From positions 558,001 through 622,000 of the forward strand of contig NZ_CP108458.1 in NCBI RefSeq assembly GCF_036242395.1: a DNA stretch of 64,000 bases, read 5' to 3'. Shown here one piece after another: positions 8,695 through 17,049 of this stretch (position 1 is its first letter; the number at the start of each line of letters is the position of its first letter). Both the position numbers and the translations under genes were made by a program. The notes under the pieces were generated by a model that saw nothing but the letters and a program-made list of their open reading frames with translations, was not told the origin of the DNA and did no database searches. This stretch comes from Kitasatospora sp. NBC_01266 (GTDB lineage: Bacteria > Actinomycetota > Actinomycetes > Streptomycetales > Streptomycetaceae).

Positions 8695-10392
8695 GTGACG
8701 GACTACCTGTGGATACATCTGGGCACAGGCATCCTGGCCGTGCTCGGGCTGGCTCTGGTGCTGCGGCTGGCGTCGCTGCCACTGCTGTTGCGTGTTCAAC
8801 GGAGCGTGCGCCAGCGGGCCTTGGCGGCCCGAGGTGTGGCTGCGGCGTCGGCCTGGCCTTGGGCGGCGGTCTGCGGGGAGCTGGTGGTGGAGCTCGGCGG
8901 CGCTGTCGGCCTGGCGCTGCTGCTGAACACCGACTACGTGGACGGCTTCGACCTGTTGAAGCTGTCGATCGCCACGGGACGCCCGCTCCATCTGGCTGCG
9001 GAGCTGCACATCACCCAACCGGAAGCGCAGACCCGGTTCCACCTTGCCGCGATCTCGGCACTGGTGGTCTGGCTGCTGCTCTGGTTCCTGACACAGCGCA
9101 GGCTGCTGACCGCAGCCACGCCTGCCGGGACTTGGGCGTCGCCCCCGGTCGCGGGCCGGCTGGCCGGTCTGTTCGCCCTTCGGCTGGCACTCGGCGTGTT
9201 CGCACCGGTCGGGCTGGTCGTGGCCGGCCTGGTGTTCCAAGTCGTCGCCCTCGTGGCCGCCTTGAGGTTCCGGTCCGCCGACGGCGCCACCACCGCGCCG
9301 CCGCTCCCGTCCGAGCAGCCCGGCTCGTCCGCGCAGCCCGGCTCGTTCGGTCCGTCCGGTCCGTCCGGCTCATTCGGTCCACCCCTCCCGTACGTGCCGC
9401 CCATGCCGTCCGCTCCGCCCGCGCGGCCCGTCGCGCACGTGCCGACGCAGGTCGATCGGGGTGCCGGTGCCGTGCCGCAGGTCACGTACCAGCAGCTGCA
9501 TCCGAACGAGCCACGGACGATCGGCGGGTACCAGCTGCTCGGGCGGATCGGCAGCGGCGGGATGGGTACGGTGTACCTCGCCCGGCGGGAGGGCGCGGCA
9601 ACCCAGGTGGCGTTGAAGACCATCAACCCCGAACTCCTGGACCACGAAGAACTGTTGCACCGTTTCGAGCGTGAGGCGGAGGTGCTGGCGATGGTCTCCG
9701 GCGCCTACACCGCCAGGGTGCTCGACGCCGGCTTGGACGCCGGGCGGCCTTACCTGGCCATGGAGTTGCTGGACGGCCGTCCCCTCGACGTCCATCTGCG
9801 CGAGCGGGGGCCGATCCGCTCGCCCGAGGCGCTGCGCGCCCTGGCGCTGGCACTGGCGGTCGCGCTCTCCGGGGTGCACCGGCTCGGCCTGGTCCACCGT
9901 GACCTCAAACCCGCCAACATCATGCTGACCAGCGCCGGACCGCGCCTGCTCGACTTCGGCATCGCGGCGATCGTGGACGGCACCAGGCTCACCCGAACCG
10001 GCGGCGGACCGGGGACCCTGACATACATGGCGCCGGAACAGTTCGGCGACGAGCGCGTCGGCACGGCTGCCGACATCTGGGCCTGGGCGTGCTGCGTGAT
10101 ATGTGCGGCGCACGGCAGCAGTCCGTTCGCGGCGACCAATACGGGCGCGGTGATCCGCCGGATCGTGGACACCGGCCCCGAGCCGGCCGCGCTGATGGCG
10201 CTGCAGGCGCTCGACCCGGCTCTCGCGGCCGCCATCACGCAGGCGCTGAGCGTCGATCCGGCGGGGCGCCCCGCGGACGGCTCGGCCCTGGTCGAGCTCC
10301 TGACCTCCCACCAGGGGCCGAACCACGCGCCGGCGGATGAGGGCACCCTGCGCGAGCAGATCACCCAGGGCTGGGGCACGCTGACGCTCTGA
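8695..10392 (+). CDS. Membrane-anchored Ser/Thr protein kinase, N-terminal TM bundle
   Basis: A 565-residue Hanks-type kinase, starting at GTG 8695 after GGGGGAA. Four to five hydrophobic segments fill residues ~5-190, a Pro/Ser-rich linker follows (~205-270), then the kinase domain from ~276: glycine loop GRIGSGGMGTVYLARR, catalytic Lys in VALKTI, HRDLKPANIM, DFGIAA, and MAPEQ. All catalytic residues are present. Actinobacterial PknB-type kinases usually have the kinase first and a single TM after. Here the order is reversed and no PASTA repeats are present. It is expected to phosphorylate cytoplasmic proteins; the targets are unknown. Confidence 0.92.
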   Translation: MTDYLWIHLGTGILAVLGLALVLRLASLPLLLRVQRSVRQRALAARGVAAASAWPWAAVCGELVVELGGAVGLALLLNTDYVDGFDLLKLSIATGRPLHLAAELHITQPEAQTRFHLAAISALVVWLLLWFLTQRRLLTAATPAGTWASPPVAGRLAGLFALRLALGVFAPVGLVVAGLVFQVVALVAALRFRSADGATTAPPLPSEQPGSSAQPGSFGPSGPSGSFGPPLPYVPPMPSAPPARPVAHVPTQVDRGAGAVPQVTYQQLHPNEPRTIGGYQLLGRIGSGGMGTVYLARREGAATQVALKTINPELLDHEELLHRFEREAEVLAMVSGAYTARVLDAGLDAGRPYLAMELLDGRPLDVHLRERGPIRSPEALRALALALAVALSGVHRLGLVHRDLKPANIMLTSAGPRLLDFGIAAIVDGTRLTRTGGGPGTLTYMAPEQFGDERVGTAADIWAWACCVICAAHGSSPFAATNTGAVIRRIVDTGPEPAALMALQALDPALAAAITQALSVDPAGRPADGSALVELLTSHQGPNHAPADEGTLREQITQGWGTLTL

Positions 10393-10546
10393 CACCGGGG
10401 CCGCGTCGGCTGTGCAAGCGGCGGCGGCGGCGCGCGCCTGGCGGGCGGACGCGGCACTGGTGGGCTAACCTGCGCTGCGGGCCGGGTGCGCAGGAACGAC
10501 CACGGGGTGCGCACGGACCGGCCGACGAACCTATGGGGGGTTCCAC

Positions 10547-11851
10547 ATGTCCAGAATCATCACCGCCGCCATGCCCGCGCACGGGCACACCGCGCCGCTG
10601 CTGGCGATCACCGCCGACCTGGTGGCACGCGGGCACCAGGTGGCCTTCCTCGGCGGGGCGCGGTTCGCCGCGGCCGCCGAAAAGACCGGGGCGCGATTCG
10701 TCGCCCTGCCGGCGGAGGCGGACTTCGACGACCGCCGGATCAACGACTACTTCCCGGGCCGGGCCGAGCTGCCGCCCGGGCCGCAGCGGCTGGCCTTCGA
10801 CGCCCGGCACATCTTCATCGATCCGGTGCCCGCGCAGTACCGGGCGCTGCGCGCGCTGCTGGCCGAGTTCCCGGCCACGGCCGTGCTCGGCGACTGCTTC
10901 TTCCACGGTGCGGTGGCCCTGGCGCTGGCCCACCCGCGCGGCGAGCGGCCGGCCGTGGTGGGCATCGGGGTGGCCCCGCCGATGCTGCAGAGCGTCGACA
11001 CCGCACCCTTCGGGCTCGCCCTGCCGCCGCAGGCAGGACCGGAAGGGCGGGCCCGCAACCGCGAGTTGAACGCCGAGGCGGCGCAGCGCGGCGAGCCGCT
11101 GCGGCAGTACGCGGCCGAGGTCTTCGCCGGCGTCGGGGCCGAACTGCCGCCGGGGCCAAGGGCGAACGCCGCCGTGACCGGGCCCGACCACTACCTGCAG
11201 CTGACCGTCCCGGGGTTCGAGTACCCGCGCAGCGACGCGCCGGCCTCACTGCGGTACATCGGCGCGCTGCCACTGCAGAGCCGGGACGAGGCGGAACTGC
11301 CACTGTGGTGGCCGGAGCTGACGGCGGGCCGGTCGGTCGCGGTGGTCACCCAGGGCACCCTGGCCAACGACGACCCGACCGAGTTGCTGGTCCCCGCGGT
11401 GCGGGCGCTCGCCGACCACCCCGACCTGCTGGTGGTCGCCGCCACCGCCCGACCGGACGGGCCCGAGCTGCTCGCCGAGGCGCTCGGCGGCGGCTTGCCG
11501 GACAACGTCCGGGCCGCCGGCTACCTGCCGTTCGACCGGCTTCTGCCGCACGCCGACCTGCTGATCAGCAACGGCGGCTATGGCGGCGTCCACACCGCGC
11601 TGGCTTTCGGGGTGCCGCTGGTGGTCGCCGGCGGCAGCGAGGACAAGCCCGAGGTGGCCGCCCGGGTGGCCTGGCGCGGCGTCGGCGTCGACCTGCGCAC
11701 CGGACGCCCGGGCGAACCGGAGCTGCGCGAGGCCGTCGACCGGGTCCTGGCCGACCCGAGCTACCGTACCAACGCCGCCGAACTGGCCGCCGAACTCGCC
11801 GCCCACCAGCCGCTGACGGCGATCGCCGAACTGGTGGACTCGCTCGGCTGA
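10547..11851 (+). CDS. GT1-type (MGT-like) glycosyltransferase
   Basis: A 434-residue glycosyltransferase of the GT-B, UDP-glycosyltransferase type. The N-terminal acceptor domain starts SRIITAAMPAHGHTAPLLAI, where the HGH is the usual general-base His region. The donor half has VVTQGTLANDDPTELL, YLPFDRLLPHADLLISNGGYGGVHTAL (the nucleotide-sugar binding region) and a GSEDKPEVAARV segment in place of the common GDQ. Such enzymes glycosylate macrolides, phenolics or lipids. GGGGGG six bases before the ATG supports the start. A strong terminator follows, so it is likely monocistronic. Confidence 0.9.
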   Translation: MSRIITAAMPAHGHTAPLLAITADLVARGHQVAFLGGARFAAAAEKTGARFVALPAEADFDDRRINDYFPGRAELPPGPQRLAFDARHIFIDPVPAQYRALRALLAEFPATAVLGDCFFHGAVALALAHPRGERPAVVGIGVAPPMLQSVDTAPFGLALPPQAGPEGRARNRELNAEAAQRGEPLRQYAAEVFAGVGAELPPGPRANAAVTGPDHYLQLTVPGFEYPRSDAPASLRYIGALPLQSRDEAELPLWWPELTAGRSVAVVTQGTLANDDPTELLVPAVRALADHPDLLVVAATARPDGPELLAEALGGGLPDNVRAAGYLPFDRLLPHADLLISNGGYGGVHTALAFGVPLVVAGGSEDKPEVAARVAWRGVGVDLRTGRPGEPELREAVDRVLADPSYRTNAAELAAELAAHQPLTAIAELVDSLG

Positions 11852-11986
11852 CCGAGGCGGGGGGCCGCCGACGGATGCTCGGGGAGATCGACCGGCCGGC
11901 GTGGGGAAGTTGGCTCCCGGTCTCGCCGGTCTCGCTCTCCGTGCGACGGGTTCGAGGCCTACCAGGGTACGGGGGTACCGGAGTTG

Positions 11987-12039
11987 GGACCCTGGACCGG
12001 CTTCGGAGCCGGTCCAGGGTCCCCACGCGGCACGTGGGG
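11987..12039 (+). terminator. Strong stem-loop pair after glycosyltransferase gene
   Basis: A perfect 16-bp stem with a 4-base loop (11987-12002 with 12007-12022), immediately followed by a second perfect 7-bp stem CCCCACG/CGTGGGG (12021-12027 with 12033-12039). They share two bases, so the two stems compete slightly. No T-run follows, as is common in actinomycetes. Probably terminator(s) of the glycosyltransferase transcript. Confidence 0.75.
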
Positions 12040-12225
12040 ACTCTGGCAGAACTGCGGGACCGGCGCCGGCCGCGCGCTGCGGACCCGCCCGAACCACCCG
12101 AACCACTCTTCCCGCAGGGCCCGTTCGGGCCGTCGGTGCGTTTCGGGCTGCCACGCGGCGGGGATTCGTGAAGCACGGTGGGGCTCTTGGCGGACCGGGC
12201 ACTCGGCGGTCGGAGGGGTGGGGCG

Positions 12226-13059
12226 GTGCGTCGGTGGCTGGTGACGGGATGTTCCTCGGGGCTGGGGCGCGCCCTGGCCACCGCGGCTGCCGGGGCCGGC
12301 GACCGGGTGGCGGCCACCGCCCGCCGGCCGGGCGACCTTGAGGGGCTGGTCCGGGCCTGGCCCGAGCGGATCGTCCCGATCGCGCTGGACGTGTGCGACG
12401 CCGACCAGTGCGAGCAGGCCGTGCGCACCGCCGCCGACCGGCTGGGCGGCATCGACGTGCTGGTCAACAACGCGGGCAGCGGACTGTTCGGGGCGGTGGA
12501 GGAGGTCGGCGACGCCGAACTGCGCGAGCAGTTGGAGGTCCTGCTGCTGGCGCCGTGGCGCTTGGTGCGGCTGGTGCTGCCGCTGATGCGGGCACAGCGG
12601 TCCGGGCACATCGTCAACGTCTCCTCGCTGGCCGGGCGGATGGCCTTTCCGGGCCTGGCCGCTTACGTCACCGGGAAGTTCGCGCTGGAGGGGATGAGCC
12701 AGGCGCTGGCCGGCGAGGTCGCCGAGCACGGCATCAGGGTCACCGTGGTGGAGCCCGGCGGATTCGCCACCGGCTACGGGAGCTCCCTCGCACAGGCGGC
12801 GCACCGGCTGCCGGCGTACCAGCGGTCGACCGGCGAACTGCTGCCCGCCTTCCGCGGCATGGCGGACAACCCCGACCTCGGGCGACCCGAGGACTTCGCC
12901 GACGCGGTCCTGCGGCTGGTCGCCGCGGACCCGCCCGGTCCCCTGCGGGTGCCGGTCGGCGCGGACGCGTTCAGCTACCTGGAGGCGGTGGAGCGGGCGG
13001 CCCGCGAGGAACTCGCCGCGGCCCGCGCCGTACTGGACGGGACACCACCGCCCCGGTGA
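12226..13059 (+). CDS. Classical short-chain dehydrogenase/reductase
   Basis: A 277-residue SDR. GTG 12226 is chosen because CGGAGGGG lies just upstream and the protein then begins RRWLVTGCSSGLGRAL, with the Rossmann motif at once. NNAGSG, the catalytic Ser in VNVSSLAGR, and YVTGK (Tyr and Lys of the catalytic set) are all present. The C-terminus fits the ketoreductase-like group (PF00106), with VEPGGFATGY. The substrate is unknown. It stands alone between two regulatory gaps. Confidence 0.92.
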   Translation: MRRWLVTGCSSGLGRALATAAAGAGDRVAATARRPGDLEGLVRAWPERIVPIALDVCDADQCEQAVRTAADRLGGIDVLVNNAGSGLFGAVEEVGDAELREQLEVLLLAPWRLVRLVLPLMRAQRSGHIVNVSSLAGRMAFPGLAAYVTGKFALEGMSQALAGEVAEHGIRVTVVEPGGFATGYGSSLAQAAHRLPAYQRSTGELLPAFRGMADNPDLGRPEDFADAVLRLVAADPPGPLRVPVGADAFSYLEAVERAAREELAAARAVLDGTPPPR

Positions 13060-13105
13060 CACCGACCCGGTGACAGCGACCCGGTGACAGCGACCCGGTG
13101 ACGCC
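13053..13105. repeat. 14-bp tandem repeat overlapping the SDR stop
   Basis: Units CCGGTGACACCGAC (13053-13066), CCGGTGACAGCGAC (13067-13080 and 13081-13094) and a partial fourth to 13105. The TGA stop of the SDR gene sits inside the first unit, so the array grew from the end of the gene. Confidence 0.85.
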
Positions 13106-13282
13106 GGCCTTCGGCGCCGGGCGCAGCTGAGGCGCGGCCCCGTGCGGCCCCGTGCGACCCCGCGCGGCCTCGTCCCCGTACTCGTCCACCGGTTCCACCG
13201 GTTCCACCAGCGCGATGGTGTTGATTTCTGATTTATCCTGCGTTTGATATTGACCGTTGATGTTGGATTCTGCTTCGCTGTA

Positions 13283-13298
13283 ATGCCTGCGCAGGCAT
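13283..13298. promoter_or_regulatory. 16-bp perfect palindrome upstream of alpha-galactosidase
   Basis: ATGCCTGCGCAGGCAT is a perfect palindrome 40 bases before the alpha-galactosidase ATG. It lies just after an unusually AT-rich stretch (13215-13283) likely to hold the promoter. The central GC pairing resembles LacI-type operators, so repression by a sugar-responsive regulator is a fair inference. No such regulator is encoded nearby. Confidence 0.55.
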
Positions 13299-13338
13299 CG
13301 CTCCCCGAACTCCCCCATCCACGGAATCCGGAGTACCC

Positions 13339-15432
13339 ATGCGCAAGACCTGGCCCATCCTGACCGCGACCGCGTTAGCCGCGGCCTCCCTGGCCGTTCT
13401 GCCGGTCGCCGCCACCCCGGCCGCCGCACTCGACAACCAGCTGGCGCTCACCCCGCCGATGGGCTGGAACGACTGGAACGCCTTCGGCTGCAACGTCAGC
13501 GCACAGCTCGTGGAGCAGACCGCGGACAAGATCGTCTCCTCCGGCCTCAAGGCGGCCGGCTACCAGTACGTCAACATCGACGACTGCTGGCTGACGCACA
13601 GCCGCGACGCCGCCGGGAACCTCGTCCCGGACCCGGTCAAGTTCCCCGACGGCATCAAGGGCGTCGCCGACTACGTGCACAGCAAGGGCCTCAAGCTCGG
13701 CATCTACGAGAGCGCCGGCACCCTGACCTGCGCCGGCTACCCCGGCAGCCTGGGCCACGAGAAGCAGGACGCGGCCACCTTCGCGTCCTGGGGTGTCGAC
13801 TACCTGAAGTACGACAACTGCAACAACCAGGGCATCCCCGGGCTGCAGCGCTACACCGCGATGCGCGACGCACTGGCCGCGACCGGTCGGCCGATCGTCT
13901 ACAGCATCTGCAGCTGGGGCACCGACGACGTCGCCAGCTGGGGCCCGGGCGTGGGCAACCTGTGGCGCACCACCGGTGACATCAACGCCTCGTTCGGCTC
14001 GCTGCTCTCCAACTTCCACCAGAACGTGCAGCTGGCCGCCGGCGCCAAGCCGGACGCCTGGAACGATCCCGACATGCTGGAGGTCGGCAACGGGATGACC
14101 TCGGCGGAGGACCGCAGCGAGTTCTCCCTGTGGGCGGAGATGGCCGCACCGCTCATCTCCGGCACCGACCTGCGCACCGCGAGCGCCGACACCCTCTCCG
14201 TCTACGGCAACCGCGAGGTCATCGCCGTGGACCAGGACCCGCTCGGCCGGCAGGGCACGGCGGTGACGCTGTCCGGCGGCCTCGACGTGCTGGCCAAGCC
14301 GCTCGCCGACGGCAGCGTCGCGGTCACCCTGTTCAACGAGAACCCGACCCGGGCCACGATCTCCACCACGGCCGCCGCCGTCGGCCTGCCCAAGTCCGCG
14401 GGCTACCTGCTGCGTGACCTGTGGGCGCACACCACCACCAGCAGCGGCGGCACCATCAGTGCCTCCGTCCCGGGCCACGCGACCGTGATGTACCGGGTCA
14501 CCCCCACCACGAAGGCCCGCGCCTACGCACCGGCGCTGACCCTGGGCACCAGCGCGGCCGCCTTCACCGCCGGCAGCTCCGCGAACCTGCTCTCCACCTT
14601 CACCAACAACGGCGTCGAGCCCGTCGACGACGTGCGGCTGGGCCTGTCCGTCCCCAGCGGATGGACCGTCACGCCGCTGACCGCGACCCGGTCGGGCCAC
14701 GTCGCCCCCGGCAAGGTCGCCCTCGCCGAGTTCCGGGTCACCGCGCCCGCCACGCTCAGCGCCCCCATCACCCAGGCGAGCGTGGGCGGCACCGCCGAGG
14801 CCCGCTGGCACGGCCAGGTGGAGCAGCTCGCCGCCGCCGACAGCGTGACCGTGCCCGCCCCGGTGCAGGCGCCGTTCAAGACCTTCACCGACACCGACGC
14901 CGTCTTCGGGCAGCAGGGCGACCGGATCGCGGTCGACGGCGCCGGGGACGACCTGTGGGGCAGCACCGACCAGTACAGCACCGTCTACCGCCCCGGCGCG
15001 GAGCACGACGGCTCCGTCACCACCGTCGAACTCACCGCCCAGGCCTACACCAGTGACTGGGCCAAGGCGGGGATCATGGTGCGCGACGACATCACCGGTG
15101 CCGGTACGTCACCTGGCTACCTGGTCCTCGCCGAAGCTCCGGGCAAGGGCTACGTCATGCAGTGGGACTCCACCGGAAGCGGCCAGCTGGACAGCAACAG
15201 CGCACCCTCCAACCAGGGTTCGGGCACCGCGACGTACCCGACCTGGCTGCGGCTGGTCCGCACCGGCTCGGTCTTCACCGGCTCCTACTCCACTGACGGC
15301 ACCACCTGGACCCAGATCGCGGCCGTCACCGTCCCGGGCGTGACCGCCGGCCAGGACGTGGGCGTCTTCACCACCTCGCACAGCGACGGCACCAGCGGCG
15401 AGGCCGACTTCACGGGCTTCACCCAGAGCTGA
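13339..15432 (+). CDS. Secreted GH27 alpha-galactosidase with NEW3 and C-terminal sandwich domain
   Basis: A 697-residue exported enzyme. A Sec signal peptide ends near AATPAAA|LDN (~residue 31). The GH27 barrel follows: LTPPMGWNDWNAFGCN, NIDDCW, nucleophile Asp159 in YLKYDNC, acid/base Asp214 in WRTTGDI, and WNDPDML. After the barrel's beta-domain comes an NPCBM-associated NEW3 domain (~390-510, SWT-like SGWTVTPL). A final ~170-residue beta-sandwich (DUF1349/laminin-G like, from DDLWGSTDQYSTVYRPG) may bind carbohydrate. It should release terminal alpha-galactose from plant oligosaccharides or galactomannan. GGAG lies five bases before the ATG. Confidence 0.95.
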   Translation: MRKTWPILTATALAAASLAVLPVAATPAAALDNQLALTPPMGWNDWNAFGCNVSAQLVEQTADKIVSSGLKAAGYQYVNIDDCWLTHSRDAAGNLVPDPVKFPDGIKGVADYVHSKGLKLGIYESAGTLTCAGYPGSLGHEKQDAATFASWGVDYLKYDNCNNQGIPGLQRYTAMRDALAATGRPIVYSICSWGTDDVASWGPGVGNLWRTTGDINASFGSLLSNFHQNVQLAAGAKPDAWNDPDMLEVGNGMTSAEDRSEFSLWAEMAAPLISGTDLRTASADTLSVYGNREVIAVDQDPLGRQGTAVTLSGGLDVLAKPLADGSVAVTLFNENPTRATISTTAAAVGLPKSAGYLLRDLWAHTTTSSGGTISASVPGHATVMYRVTPTTKARAYAPALTLGTSAAAFTAGSSANLLSTFTNNGVEPVDDVRLGLSVPSGWTVTPLTATRSGHVAPGKVALAEFRVTAPATLSAPITQASVGGTAEARWHGQVEQLAAADSVTVPAPVQAPFKTFTDTDAVFGQQGDRIAVDGAGDDLWGSTDQYSTVYRPGAEHDGSVTTVELTAQAYTSDWAKAGIMVRDDITGAGTSPGYLVLAEAPGKGYVMQWDSTGSGQLDSNSAPSNQGSGTATYPTWLRLVRTGSVFTGSYSTDGTTWTQIAAVTVPGVTAGQDVGVFTTSHSDGTSGEADFTGFTQS

Positions 15433-15451
15433 CGCCATCGGCTCGCCCGCC

Positions 15452-15499
15452 GAGGCGAACCCGGCGGCGAACCCCGAAGCGAACCCCGAGGCGAACGCG
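15452..15499. repeat. 12-bp tandem repeat, four units
   Basis: Four consecutive 12-bp units of the form G(A/C)(G/A)GCGAACCCC (15452-15463, 15464-15475, 15476-15487, 15488-15499) run straight into the terminator stem at 15500, between the convergent alpha-galactosidase and lipoprotein genes. Confidence 0.8.
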
Positions 15500-15531
15500 G
15501 TGGGGGCCGGCGCTGACGCGCAGGCCCCCAC
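15500..15531. terminator. Bidirectional terminator between convergent genes
   Basis: GTGGGGGCC pairs perfectly with GGCCCCCAC (9 bp) across a 14-base loop that can itself pair. Its position between the converging alpha-galactosidase and lipoprotein genes suits a terminator for both. Confidence 0.75.
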
Positions 15532-15571
15532 TGCGGCAGTACGCGGGCCCGGCGCAGGGCGTCACGGCCCG

Positions 15572-15937
15572 TCAGTTCGGTGGCGGCGGGCTGTCCCAGG
15601 AGTACGAGTCGGGCAGGTTGTGGGCCCCGCCGGTGTTCTCGTTGCGGATGGCCGCGCCGGCCGTGTACGAGCTCCCGTCGGTGAAGGCCACCAGGCAGCG
15701 CAGGCGCGCGGTCTGCCCGCGCTCGGTGTCGTGGACGTGCGGGGTGCACGACACCGAGGCGACCGGCCGGTGGTCCTGCGTGGTGATGTGCGACTTCATC
15801 GCGTTCTGCAGAGCCACGTAGGCGTCCGTGTTCGGTCCGCAGCCGGTCAGCGGCCCCGCCAGCGCCGCCGCCAGAACCGCAGCCCGCCAGCCCCCGCGAC
15901 GGGACCGGCACGGCCCGTGGAGTCGGTCCACCCGCAT
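15572..15937 (-). CDS. Small putative lipoprotein
   Basis: A 121-residue exported protein starting at ATG 15937 (MRVDRLHGPCRSRRGGW). A hydrophobic stretch ends in a lipobox-like LTGC (Cys ~33), so it is probably a lipoprotein. The mature part has two more Cys (VSCTPHVHD, RLRCLV) about 20 residues apart, likely a disulfide, and the motif GSSYTAGAAIRNENTGG. Function unknown. Confidence 0.7.
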   Translation of the reverse strand: MRVDRLHGPCRSRRGGWRAAVLAAALAGPLTGCGPNTDAYVALQNAMKSHITTQDHRPVASVSCTPHVHDTERGQTARLRCLVAFTDGSSYTAGAAIRNENTGGAHNLPDSYSWDSPPPPN

Positions 15938-16105
15938 CGCTGCGCTCCTGATCGCTGGTCGAAGGGCCCCGATCGTAGCCCACGACCGCTCGGCGGGATC
16001 ACCGCGGTGCGCCGGAACGACGGCACTGCCCGGCACCGCACGCCGGGGGTCAACGGTGCGGTGCCGGGCAGGAGTCGGTGCCGGACAGGGGTCGGCGGCG
16101 GGAGG

Positions 16106-17047
16106 TCAGGAGTGGAAGCTCTCCTGACGCGACGGCGGCGCCGGGGACTGTCGCGGCATCGGTGCGGGACGCAGGAAGCGCGAGCCGCGCGGATGCCGGG
16201 TGAACCGGTAGCCGGCCACGCCGGCCAGGGCCGCCAGGCCGCCGCCGCTCAGCGTCCAGTACCAGCGGGTGTTCCAGCCGGAGAACATCGCCGAGTACCA
16301 GTGGGACACCGCCTTGACCGGCGCCGCCGCACGCAGGGTGCCCGGCTGCGGGCCGGCGCTCGCCGAGGCGGCCGGCGTCGGCACCGCACCGGTGTCCGGC
16401 CCGGCCGTGGCACCCGGGGTCACCGGGGGCACCAGCGGCGCCCGCAGGCTGCCGCCCTGCGGCTGCGCGTCGTCCGCATCGCCCGTCATGGCGACGTGCA
16501 CGGACACCTGGGTGGCGAGTCCGAGGTCCTGCTGCTGGACGTCGCTGGTCGACACCCGTGCGTAGTAGGTGCCGGGCAGCGGGTCGTCGGACCACGGCTC
16601 GGCCCAGCTGCGCACCTGCCGCAGCGTGCAACTCATGGTGAGCGAGCCGGTGTTCTGGTCGACGGTGGCGTCCTGCGGGCCGGCCGTGCAGGCCTGCCGC
16701 CGGCGCAGGCCGTCGAACAGGTCCAGCGCCCAGGTCTGCGGGCCGTGCCGGTCGGCCGAGGGCGGCAGCGCCACGGTCACCTGGACGGTGGCCGTCTGCC
16801 CCTGGGTGGCGGCGAACGACCAGTACAGGTAGTCACCCGTGGCGGCGGTCACAGCCGCGTCCTGGGCCGGTGCCAGCGTGGTGGCGGTCAGGAACGAGGT
16901 GCCGAACGTGGTCGCCGCCGCGGCACCGCCCGCCGACGCGGTCGCCGTCGGGGACGGCGACGGGGAGTCGGCGGCGGCCGCCGGGGCGAGCAGCGCGGCC
17001 AGGCCCAGGGTCAGCGGGGCCGCGCAGAGGATCCGGATGAGTCGCAT
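16106..17047 (-). CDS. Secreted, C-terminally anchored protein of VWA pair
   Basis: A 313-residue protein with an N-terminal signal peptide (MRLIRILCAAPLTLGLAALL, cut near AAA|DSP). It has a ~160-residue beta-rich ectodomain (TGDYLYWSFAATQGQ, resembling pre-peptidase-like folds), a Pro/Ala linker, and a C-terminal TM helix near residues 268-285 (YWTLSGGGLAALAGVAGY) with a short basic tail. The ATG at 17047 lies two bases after the stop of the VWA gene, so the two are one operon. Probably displayed outside the membrane with the VWA protein as partner. Confidence 0.75.
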   Translation of the reverse strand: MRLIRILCAAPLTLGLAALLAPAAAADSPSPSPTATASAGGAAAATTFGTSFLTATTLAPAQDAAVTAATGDYLYWSFAATQGQTATVQVTVALPPSADRHGPQTWALDLFDGLRRRQACTAGPQDATVDQNTGSLTMSCTLRQVRSWAEPWSDDPLPGTYYARVSTSDVQQQDLGLATQVSVHVAMTGDADDAQPQGGSLRAPLVPPVTPGATAGPDTGAVPTPAASASAGPQPGTLRAAAPVKAVSHWYSAMFSGWNTRWYWTLSGGGLAALAGVAGYRFTRHPRGSRFLRPAPMPRQSPAPPSRQESFHS

Positions 17048-17049
17048 CG

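Noticed and set aside
13060..13338. Repeated CCACCGGTTCC-like motif as a regulatory element
   Set aside because: Simple direct repeats in GC-rich sequence without symmetry; only the palindrome at 13283-13298 is worth calling.
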